From UBA2965 sp036526135 (GTDB taxonomy: Bacteria > Pseudomonadota > Gammaproteobacteria > Pseudomonadales > Azotimanducaceae): DNA of 17,100 bases. The position numbers and the translations under genes are program-made. The DNA is taken from positions 1 through 17,100 of the forward strand of contig DATCZA010000052.1 of NCBI GenBank assembly GCA_036526135.1, given 5' to 3'. Of this stretch, positions 8,228-13,882 are shown piece by piece. Under the pieces are notes generated by a model that was given only the letters and a program-made list of their open reading frames with translations, was not told the origin of the DNA and did no database searches. Each line of letters opens with the position of its first letter. The first letter of the stretch is position 1.

Positions 8228-8977
8228 TCAGCCGTCCCAGACCTCCTCCGGCATGGGCAGCCCTGCGAAATCCTCGTCCGTCAGCGGCCCGTCCGGCGAG
8301 ATCCCAAGCCGTTGCAGAACCATCATCAGCTGACGCCCATGCTGGGCCGAGTGCCACACCGCCCGTTCCAGCACCTGATGGAGCGTCTGGGAACCGAAGT
8401 ACGTCACCACAGGTGAAGCGAGCTCGGCACTGTCCGCTGCCGCCAGCCAGTCCGCCAGGCCGCGCTTCGCCTGGGCGGCGGCGGCCATTAGTGCTGGCGG
8501 CTCCAGCTCAGTCTCCGGCACCGACTCGGCAAGCCGGCCGGTGAGCGCAGCACCCCGGGTCACCGACAGGAAATCCACCGCGATCTGGACGAGATGATTG
8601 CCCAGGGCAAGGTAGGAACGGTCCCGATGGGGCAGCGTGTCGTGCAGGCGGGCGGGCGGTATCTGCCCCACGTATCGCACCGCGGCATCGAGCACCCGGT
8701 GATACCGGCTGACGAGCACGTCTGCCGGCAGGATGTTGCCGCCCTGATAGTCCAGGCCCAGGAATTCGGCGACCCGCGCGAGATCCATCCCGGGCACGAA
8801 AGCGTCGTCGCGGGAAATCACAGGCAGGGTCCGGATACCCGCACGGGCAAGGCGCTCACGCGCTTCCCGGTCCTCCAGCACGTTGATGGAAACGAACTCG
8901 ACCGCACGGGCCGATAGAAACTCCTTCACCCGGAGACAGCTGGTTCACCCGGGCTGCCAGTAGACGCAGGTCCCCAC
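8228..8977 (-). CDS. Probable selenoprotein: glutaredoxin-like domain fused to DinB-family domain (in-frame UGA read as selenocysteine)
   Basis: Read through the UGA at 8945-8947, the gene encodes 249 residues. Residues 1-75 are a thioredoxin/glutaredoxin fold opening with VYWQPG-U-TSCLRVKEFL, with U11 and Cys14 forming a U-x-x-C redox motif and the cis-proline element TLP at 50-52. Cysteine homologues that I recall carry C-T-S-C here. Residues ~85-228 are a DinB-like four-helix domain with a His triad suited to metal binding: H128, then H209-xxx-H213 in WHSAQH. The C-terminus DFAGLPMPEEVWD is typical of the family. The chosen start is GTG 8977: AGGAGG lies six bases upstream, and the start falls two positions past the upstream stop codon. 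Standard calling gives only a 233-residue protein from GTG 8929 that lacks the redox motif. Likely a thiol oxidoreductase or stress protein; the substrate is unknown. The alternative is a nonsense mutation (pseudogene) or a sequencing error. Confidence 0.8.
8907..8944 (-). promoter_or_regulatory. Candidate bacterial SECIS hairpin downstream of the UGA
   Basis: Starting 13 bases after the UGA, CGGG (8932-8929) can pair with CCCG (8910-8907), extended by a U-G pair. Above it, GAA (8927-8925) pairs with UUC (8919-8917) around the loop GGAGU, leaving a five-base bulge on the 3' side. The loop begins about 21 bases after the UGA and starts with GG, compatible with the general bacterial SECIS description (guanine near the start of the apical loop, about 16-37 bases from UGA). 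An alternative fold is CUCC (8935-8932) with GGAG (8924-8921) around GGGUGAA. The folding was done by eye, so the exact structure is uncertain. Confidence 0.45.
8945..8947 (-). other. In-frame UGA, candidate selenocysteine codon
   Basis: The UGA sits exactly where glutaredoxin-like relatives have the first cysteine of C-x-x-C, giving WQPG-U-TSC. Coding potential and family similarity continue without frame change on both sides. Cys-to-Sec exchange at this redox position is the usual pattern in bacterial selenoproteins. The reading requires SelA, SelB, SelC and SelD in the genome, none of which is in this window. Confidence 0.75.
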
Positions 8978-8978
8978 G

Positions 8979-9434
8979 TCAGTCCTCCTCATCAAGAGTC
9001 GCCGCCTGCAGCCGGATCTCGACCAGCACGCCGCCCATCCGGCCCGGAAGCCAGTCCGGCGCGGTGGGTCGGAGCCGGGCGAAGACCCTGCGGGTCCGGT
9101 CGGGATCGTCGAGCACGGCACGGGCGTGGCCCTGCAGATCTTCACCACGGATGAGCAGCTCAACGGGCACATCGCCCTGGCGAAACTGCCGCCACCACAA
9201 CCCGTCCACCCCCATGTAGACCATGTCGTCCTCACGCAGGTAGTTGACCGGCAGGGTCCGGCCGTCGGGCAGGTCGATGAGCATGACGCGCCGTGCCCGC
9301 TCGCCGTCCGGCTCGGCCCGGATTTCGGTCATCACCCGGGGATTGCCGACGAGCTGCAGGTACGCATAGTAGCCTCCGGCCGCAACGACCAGCAGCCCGA
9401 CGACCCACACCGACGCTTTGACCACTTTCGGCAA
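8979..9434 (-). CDS. Small membrane-anchored protein, possibly DUF385/Ddn-like flavin split-barrel fold
   Basis: About 151 residues. A single N-terminal hydrophobic segment (roughly residues 6-27, SVWVVGLLVVAAGGYYAYLQ) should anchor it in the inner membrane. The soluble part has the order RRVMLIDLPDGRTLPVNYLRE, then GLWWRQFRQGDVPVELLIRG, then HARAVLDDPDRTRRVFARLR. This resembles the deazaflavin-dependent nitroreductase (DUF385/Ddn) split barrel, in which a residue-rich 'vPv-yl' strand and a 'p.v.v...g' strand recur. The assignment is tentative; a cofactor is not evident. The start is unclear: TTG 9434 (encoding MPKVVKAS) fits best, and GTG 9425 is possible. No ATG lies nearby in frame. It directly precedes the glutaredoxin-DinB gene, with one base between stop and start, so the two are almost certainly co-transcribed. 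Confidence 0.65.
   Translation of the reverse strand: MPKVVKASVWVVGLLVVAAGGYYAYLQLVGNPRVMTEIRAEPDGERARRVMLIDLPDGRTLPVNYLREDDMVYMGVDGLWWRQFRQGDVPVELLIRGEDLQGHARAVLDDPDRTRRVFARLRPTAPDWLPGRMGGVLVEIRLQAATLDEED
8984..8989 (-). promoter_or_regulatory. Shine-Dalgarno site deciding the start of the glutaredoxin-DinB gene
   Basis: AGGAGG, a perfect anti-16S match, lies six bases ahead of GTG 8977. It overlaps the last codons of the upstream gene, whose stop is at 8979-8981. An in-frame ATG at 8990-8992 overlaps this site and has no comparable ribosome site of its own. Strong initiation here argues that translation is meant to begin upstream of the UGA. Confidence 0.7.
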
Positions 9435-9608
9435 GTCCGACCCGCCCCGGGAACTCAGAGCACGTAGCCTGACACAGGGCAGCGCAAAGCTGAACCGCCG
9501 GGCGCTCCGGCAGACTCTCGCCCGGGGCCGTGGAATCCGGCCTTGATGAGATAGCGGGTACGCAGGGCCTCGGGCACAATTGGCGCCAGAGTGCTTGGGG
9601 AGCAAACG
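9435..9608. promoter_or_regulatory. Divergent intergenic region, likely holds promoters for both strands
   Basis: This 174-base gap separates the minus-strand run from the plus-strand SDR gene, so at least one promoter in each direction is expected. I found no convincing -35/-10 pair or long inverted repeat by eye. The plus-strand gene has GGGGAG ahead of its ATG. Confidence 0.35.
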
Positions 9609-10373
9609 ATGAGCGGACGCTTCGACGGCAAGGTCGTCATGATCACCGGCGCCACGTCCGGTCTGGGTAAGCACGCGGCCGTCGCCTTCGCCCGGGAAGG
9701 GGCCAGGGTCGTAGCGTCCGGACGACGCCAGGCGGAAGGCGAAGAGACCCTCGCGGAGATCGAAGCCGCCGGCGGCACGGCCGTGTTCGTCCAGGCCGAC
9801 GTCAGCGTGAGCGAGGACGTTGCGCGCATCGTGGCCGCTGCCCGGGACCGATTCGGCGGGCTCGACTGGGCCTACAACGTGGCCGGCGTTCCCGGCGACG
9901 CCTTTGCCAAGGCGGCAGAGTATTCCGAGGACGCCTGGGACGAGACCATGGAGATCAACGTCAAAGGCGTTTTTCTCTGCGTAAAGCACGCCATCCCGGC
10001 CATGCTCGAGCGCGGGGGCGGCGCCATCGTCAACATGTCGTCCATCGCGGGAATCGGCGGCTCGCCGGGCGGCGTGGCTTACGTGGCGTCCAAGCACGCC
10101 ATCATCGGGCTCACCAAGGCCGCAGCGCTGGACTACGCCGAGCAGAACATCAGGATCAACGCCCTGGCGCCGGGCGTGATCTACACCGACATGCTCGCCT
10201 GGGGAATCACCCAGACGCCCGGCCTGGAGGCCGATCTGATCTCACAGCATCCGATCGGGCGGCTCGGACAGCTAGAGGAAGTGACAAACGCGGCCATGTG
10301 GCTGTGCTCGGACGAGGCCGGCTTCGTCACGGGCACCACCCTGACCGTGGACGGCGGGCACCTGGCCCGCTAA
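9609..10373 (+). CDS. SDR family NAD(P)-dependent oxidoreductase (classical, FabG-like)
   Basis: A 254-residue classical short-chain dehydrogenase with all key elements: cofactor motif TGATSGLG at 13-20, N90 in NVAG, catalytic Ser145 in NMSSIAG, and Tyr158-x-x-x-Lys162 in YVASK. PGVIYTDM follows, where most members have PG-x-x-x-T. The C-terminal TGTTLTVDGG is the usual end of the fold. It probably oxidises a hydroxyl made by the neighbouring oxygenases, or a dihydrodiol, but the family is too broad to name a substrate. The ATG at 9609 is preferred over the in-frame GTG at 9591 because GGGGAG is suitably placed and the protein then begins at the conserved fold. It is first in the plus-strand trio, 49 bases ahead of the Rieske gene. 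Confidence 0.95.
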   Translation: MSGRFDGKVVMITGATSGLGKHAAVAFAREGARVVASGRRQAEGEETLAEIEAAGGTAVFVQADVSVSEDVARIVAAARDRFGGLDWAYNVAGVPGDAFAKAAEYSEDAWDETMEINVKGVFLCVKHAIPAMLERGGGAIVNMSSIAGIGGSPGGVAYVASKHAIIGLTKAAALDYAEQNIRINALAPGVIYTDMLAWGITQTPGLEADLISQHPIGRLGQLEEVTNAAMWLCSDEAGFVTGTTLTVDGGHLAR

Positions 10374-10390
10374 AACGAAGCATCGTAGAA

Positions 10391-10400
10391 CCATCGATGG
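10391..10400. repeat. Short perfect palindrome CCATCGATGG
   Basis: A ten-base perfect inverted repeat lies between the SDR stop and the Rieske gene start, upstream of the ribosome site GAGAGG. It might be part of an operator, but ten bases can occur by chance and I saw no second copy in the window. Confidence 0.2.
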
Positions 10401-10422
10401 CACGACGAGAGAGGCTGAATCC

Positions 10423-11685
10423 ATGAACCAGAAAGAAATCGACGAGCTGCGCCAGCTCATGGAGTACGAGGCGGCACGAAGCGAACCGCCCGAAGGTTTT
10501 CCGTCACTGCCCGACCTGCCGGGCGGTCGTTACACCGATCAGCGCTTCTACGACCTGGAGCAGCAGCACATCTGGCGAAAGTCGTGGCTGCTCGCCGGTC
10601 ACATCGACGAGATTCCGGAACCCGGCTGTTTCCGCCTCTGGGAGACCGCGGGCCAGCCCGTGGTGCTCGTTCATGCGGACAGCGGCGCGGTGAACGCCTT
10701 CTACAACACGTGCAGCCACCGCGGCGCGCCCGTCGTCACCGAACCGGAAGGCAAACGCCCGCGTCTGGTGTGCAAATATCACGGCTGGACCTACAGCCAC
10801 GACGGCGAGCTTCTGGCCATCCGCGATCCCGAGGATTTCCGCGATCTGGATTTCTCCTGCCGCGGCCTGCGGCCCATCCGCTGCGAGAGCTTCGGCAACC
10901 TGATCTTCGTGAACTTCGACGACCAGGCCCCCACGCTGCTGGAGTGGCTGGGCCCGGTCGCCGCGGAGTGGGAGGAGTTTCAGTTCGACAAGTGCCGGCT
11001 CGCCTCCCGCCACATCTTCGACCTGAACTGCAACTGGAAGATCGCCATGGAGGCGAACACGGAGGTCTACCACGTTCGCAGCATCCACCCGAAGACCGTC
11101 GCGCCCATGCTCGACGATCGCCGCAACGTGAACACGCTGTATCCCAACGGGCACGGACGGATGGTGGCGCCGGTGCCGCCCAGCGCCAAGGTGCCGTCCA
11201 TCGTCGACCTGCCGAGCGGCAGCAGCATCGAGACCGTGGGCGAGATCGCCCGCACCTGCACCCAGTCCTACGGCGTCTTTCCCAACTGGGTGTCACCCCT
11301 GAATCACCGGGTGCTCCCTCCCCTGCTGTTCTGGCCCAACGGCATCGACAAGTGCCGGCTGGAGACCTGGACCCTGGCGCCGGATTGGGGGAACGAGCCG
11401 AAACCCGACATGTGGACGGTGAACGACGGGGAGAGTCTCAGCGACGTGCTGCTGGAGGACACCGAGTTCGGCGAGTGGATCCAGAAGTCGGTGGAGTCCT
11501 ACGGCTTCAAAGGGGTCCCGCTGAGCTACCAGGAGGCCAGGATCTACCACTGGAACCAGTTCGCCGACCGCATGATCGGCATCGACAACATTCCGCCGGA
11601 GCTGCGCGTGGCCCAGGTGATCGGCGAGGAGTGGGTTTGGCCGAACGAGCCCCGACTCGCGCTCGCCCGGGCAAGCGCCGGCTGA
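10423..11685 (+). CDS. Rieske aromatic-ring-hydroxylating oxygenase, alpha (catalytic) subunit
   Basis: A 420-residue non-heme iron oxygenase. The Rieske [2Fe-2S] ligands are C97-x-H99 (CSHRG) and C117-xx-H120 (CKYHGW). The mononuclear iron site is E214-xx-H217-x4-H222 in NTEVYHVRSIH, with glutamate at the bridging position that is aspartate in naphthalene dioxygenase; glutamate is common in this branch. The C-terminal SRPBCC domain completes the fold. It would add oxygen to a ring or ring-like substrate, using electrons from a reductase that is not in this window. The next gene codes for an NTF2-fold protein, the fold used by beta subunits of alpha3-beta3 oxygenases, though that protein looks more like an independent enzyme. 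The ATG follows GAGAGG. Confidence 0.95.
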   Translation: MNQKEIDELRQLMEYEAARSEPPEGFPSLPDLPGGRYTDQRFYDLEQQHIWRKSWLLAGHIDEIPEPGCFRLWETAGQPVVLVHADSGAVNAFYNTCSHRGAPVVTEPEGKRPRLVCKYHGWTYSHDGELLAIRDPEDFRDLDFSCRGLRPIRCESFGNLIFVNFDDQAPTLLEWLGPVAAEWEEFQFDKCRLASRHIFDLNCNWKIAMEANTEVYHVRSIHPKTVAPMLDDRRNVNTLYPNGHGRMVAPVPPSAKVPSIVDLPSGSSIETVGEIARTCTQSYGVFPNWVSPLNHRVLPPLLFWPNGIDKCRLETWTLAPDWGNEPKPDMWTVNDGESLSDVLLEDTEFGEWIQKSVESYGFKGVPLSYQEARIYHWNQFADRMIGIDNIPPELRVAQVIGEEWVWPNEPRLALARASAG

Positions 11686-11724
11686 CGGCCATCGGGCGCG
11701 CACTCAACACAGGAGCACGAAGAG

Positions 11725-12219
11725 ATGTCTGACCAGGCCTTTACCCCCGAGGAGATCGCGGAGCTGAGAAATCTCCTGGAGATCGAGAAGATTCGGAAAG
11801 TGAAGCTGCTCTACTCGCAGCTGATGGACAGCCGCGACATCGACGCCCTCGCCGACATCTTTGCCGAGGACGCGATCTGCGAATTCGGGCCCTACGGCAC
11901 CTGGCACGGCCAGGACGAGATCCGCGCGAACTACCACCAGGTATTCAAGGACGCCGCGCCCTACGACGGCATCCACGCCACCACCAACCAGTGGGTGGAG
12001 CTGACCAGTCCCACCACGGCGGTGAGCCGCACGTACCTCATCGACGTCAGCCACGAGGCCAACCCCCGGGTGAACCCGGTGGTCTGGTACGGTCTTTACG
12101 ACGAGGACTACGAGAAGATCGACGGCGCCTGGAAGGTGAAGCGCTGCAGCCTGCAGTTTCTCTGGCCGGAGCGGCTCGTCAACGAGGGCTGGCCAGGGCC
12201 GTTCCCGCCGGCCAGCTAG
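11725..12219 (+). CDS. NTF2/SnoaL-like protein (dehydratase- or beta-subunit-like)
   Basis: A 164-residue protein with the cone-shaped alpha+beta barrel pattern of the SnoaL/NTF2 superfamily: N-terminal helix EEIAELRNLLEIEKIRKV, then YSQLMDSRDIDALADIFAEDA, and later WYGLYDEDYEKIDGAWKVKR. Polar residues Y30, D35, H84, D107 and R140 are spaced much like the active-site set I recall for the bile-acid 7-alpha-dehydratase BaiE. This makes a dehydratase or isomerase plausible. The alternative is a small (beta) subunit of the preceding Rieske oxygenase; its length fits either. The ATG has AGGAG eight bases upstream and lies 39 bases after the oxygenase stop. It is the last gene of the plus-strand trio. 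Confidence 0.85.
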   Translation: MSDQAFTPEEIAELRNLLEIEKIRKVKLLYSQLMDSRDIDALADIFAEDAICEFGPYGTWHGQDEIRANYHQVFKDAAPYDGIHATTNQWVELTSPTTAVSRTYLIDVSHEANPRVNPVVWYGLYDEDYEKIDGAWKVKRCSLQFLWPERLVNEGWPGPFPPAS

Positions 12220-12235
12220 CCCGACCGGTGCGGGC
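12219..12235. terminator. Short hairpin between convergent genes, possible bidirectional terminator
   Basis: GCCCG and CGGGC form a five-base perfect stem around a seven-base loop, starting at the last base of the NTF2-like gene and 22 bases before the stop codon of the convergent small gene. No T-run follows on either strand, so it is at best a weak intrinsic terminator. Confidence 0.2.
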
Positions 12236-12256
12236 GCGACGCTGGGGCGGCGCCGC

Positions 12257-12466
12257 TCATTCCTCCACCTGAATCCGATGGTGGGCCACCGTGGGCCCGC
12301 CCACCCAGCCGCACATGTGCGGGTCGGCCTCTTTGAGCTCGCCCTCGAGCCAGCTGCCGTCGGTACGGAACCGCCCCCACACGCCGTCCACCGTGGTCAC
12401 CAGCACGTTGCCGTTGCCGTCCTGCTCGTACAGGGCCCGACCAAACGGATGTTTCATGCCTTTCAT
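12257..12466 (-). CDS. Small conserved-looking protein of unknown function, coupled to Rieske oxygenase
   Basis: A 69-residue soluble protein that I do not recognise. It contains ALYEQDGNGNVLVTTVDGVW, GRFRTDGSWLEGEL and DPHMCGWVGG, giving a beta-rich look with several tryptophans and glycines. There is no signal peptide, membrane segment or metal motif beyond one cysteine and four scattered histidines. The start is ATG 12466 (second ATG at 12457), two bases after the Rieske stop codon, with GGAG inside the end of that gene, so it should be translated in step with the oxygenase. The D-G-[VN]-W-G-R-F-x-x-D-G-x-W-L-E-G pattern looks constrained. A helper or stabilising subunit of the oxygenase is one guess from position only. 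Chance coding is unlikely because the spacing is operon-like. Confidence 0.75.
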   Translation of the reverse strand: MKGMKHPFGRALYEQDGNGNVLVTTVDGVWGRFRTDGSWLEGELKEADPHMCGWVGGPTVAHHRIQVEE

Positions 12467-12468
12467 GT

Positions 12469-13809
12469 TCAGCGCTCCAGCCATTCGTCCAGGGTCTCGT
12501 TGAGCCAGCGCACCTTGGCTTCCTGATAGCCGGCGAGCGTGACGCCCGGCTTGCGCGTGGTCTCCAGGCCCCGCTGAACGCGCCCCATGTTGAACGTGTC
12601 CTGCTCGAACACCTTGGCCAGCATTCCCAGCTCCGATGCGTCCGTCCACGGCTGGTCGGCATCGAGGCGGACGACGTCCGCCGGGGGCGGGCGCTCACCG
12701 GTGAAGGGCGCCAGCATCATCACCTCCATCAGCGAGGACCGGTGATCGTCGCCGTTGGGGCGGAAGCGGTAGACGATGCGGTTGAAGGCGCCCCAGGGGT
12801 GAAAATTGGGAAACAGGGTGTAGTCCAGGTTGTCGATGAACTCGGCGTCCGACCACTCGTCCACCAGACCGCCGACCACGGGCCGCCATCGCTCTCGCGC
12901 GGAATCGGCCGCCGACTTGCGCGCGGTGGTTCCCTCCAAGGACCAGGGCAGCTCCATGTCCTCGCGGATGTCCAGCATGTGCCGGAGGATGTCGCTCTCG
13001 TCGGGCTCCCAGTCGAGCAGCGGGCTGGGGGTGCCGCCCGGCGTGATCACCCGGGAAAACGTATCCCACACGTCCACCTGGCTGTTGGTGTCGCCCAGAT
13101 AGGGCATGGTCTGCGGGTGCGTGGCGTTGACGTGGAAGGCCTCGCAGAAGGCCTCCTGAGCAATCTTCCAGTTCGCCCGCATCTCCTTGATCACATGGAC
13201 CTGCACGTAGCGGTCGGCGAGGTTCCAGCGATCGAAGTGGGCGGCCATGCCGCCCAGGAATTCCCGGAACGGCGCCGCGTCCGGGTCGGGGTTGACGAAG
13301 ACGAAACCGGCCCAGGTGGCTACCTGGGCTTCCGGCAGAGAGAACTCGGAGGCGACGATCTGGGGGAAGTCCCAGCTCGCCGGTATGTCCTTCAGCCGCC
13401 CGTCGGTTTCCCAGGCGAAGCCGTGAAACGGGCAGCGCAGCTCGGTGCAGTTGCCGTCGTAGTGCTTGAGCATGCGGCCCCGGTGAAGGCACGCGTTTAC
13501 GAAGCATTTGATCGCGCCCTGATGAGAACGCACCACCACGTAAGAGTGCCGGCCGATCTCGTAGACCAGGTAGTCGCCCGGGTTGGGGATGTGCTCCTCG
13601 CGGCAGGCGAACTGCCAGACCCGCGACCAGAGCTTCTCCATCTCCCGATCGTGAAAGTCGCGGGAGGTGTAGCGGTCGATGGACAGGTCGTTGAGCCGGC
13701 GCGGCGCCGGGCTCTCCAGCCGAAGGACATCCGGCACGGCGTGGGAGTCGGTGTCGAGCAGCTCCTGATAGGTCGTTCCCGGCGAGCGGGCGTCGACGGC
13801 CTCTGACAT
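12469..13809 (-). CDS. Rieske aromatic-ring-hydroxylating oxygenase, alpha subunit (second)
   Basis: A 446-residue catalytic subunit, distinct from the one at 10423. The Rieske ligands are C107-x-H109 (CLHRG) and C126-xx-H129 (CPFHGFAW). The mononuclear iron motif is E223-xx-H226-x4-H231 within FCEAFHVNATHP. Its long C-terminal domain, with DNLDYTLFPNFHPWG, resembles SRPBCC domains of oxygenases in marine catabolic clusters. It would hydroxylate or demethylate a ring compound; the substrate is not readable. The ATG follows AAGGAAGG at five bases, a strong ribosome site. It is transcribed after the second MFS gene (73-base gap) and before the small protein (2-base gap). No beta subunit, ferredoxin or reductase is adjacent. 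Confidence 0.95.
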   Translation of the reverse strand: MSEAVDARSPGTTYQELLDTDSHAVPDVLRLESPAPRRLNDLSIDRYTSRDFHDREMEKLWSRVWQFACREEHIPNPGDYLVYEIGRHSYVVVRSHQGAIKCFVNACLHRGRMLKHYDGNCTELRCPFHGFAWETDGRLKDIPASWDFPQIVASEFSLPEAQVATWAGFVFVNPDPDAAPFREFLGGMAAHFDRWNLADRYVQVHVIKEMRANWKIAQEAFCEAFHVNATHPQTMPYLGDTNSQVDVWDTFSRVITPGGTPSPLLDWEPDESDILRHMLDIREDMELPWSLEGTTARKSAADSARERWRPVVGGLVDEWSDAEFIDNLDYTLFPNFHPWGAFNRIVYRFRPNGDDHRSSLMEVMMLAPFTGERPPPADVVRLDADQPWTDASELGMLAKVFEQDTFNMGRVQRGLETTRKPGVTLAGYQEAKVRWLNETLDEWLER

Positions 13810-13882
13810 GGCGGCCTTCCTTTGATCTGAGTGACCGCCGAGTGTGCCACCGGCGCTGGGCGGAATGCAAAGCAGCGCTCGG

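Noticed and set aside
8228..8929. Glutaredoxin-DinB gene as a short DinB protein from GTG 8929
   Set aside because: This start lies in the middle of the first glutaredoxin helix, has no good ribosome site and drops the redox motif; the AGGAGG-led GTG at 8977 with UGA readthrough explains the sequence better.
8228..8977. Pseudogene broken by a nonsense mutation
   Set aside because: Not excluded, but the stop falls precisely on the Cys/Sec exchange position, there is no other lesion, and the ribosome site and His triad are intact. Kept as the main alternative.
9543..9580. Possible -35 TTGATG and -10 CACAAT ahead of the plus-strand SDR
   Set aside because: Spacing is about 26 bases, far from the 17 expected for a sigma-70 promoter.
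8979..10097. Minus-strand 372-codon frame running through the plus-strand SDR
   Set aside because: Only its last ~151 codons look like a real protein (membrane segment plus conserved-looking domain); the rest is antisense to the SDR.
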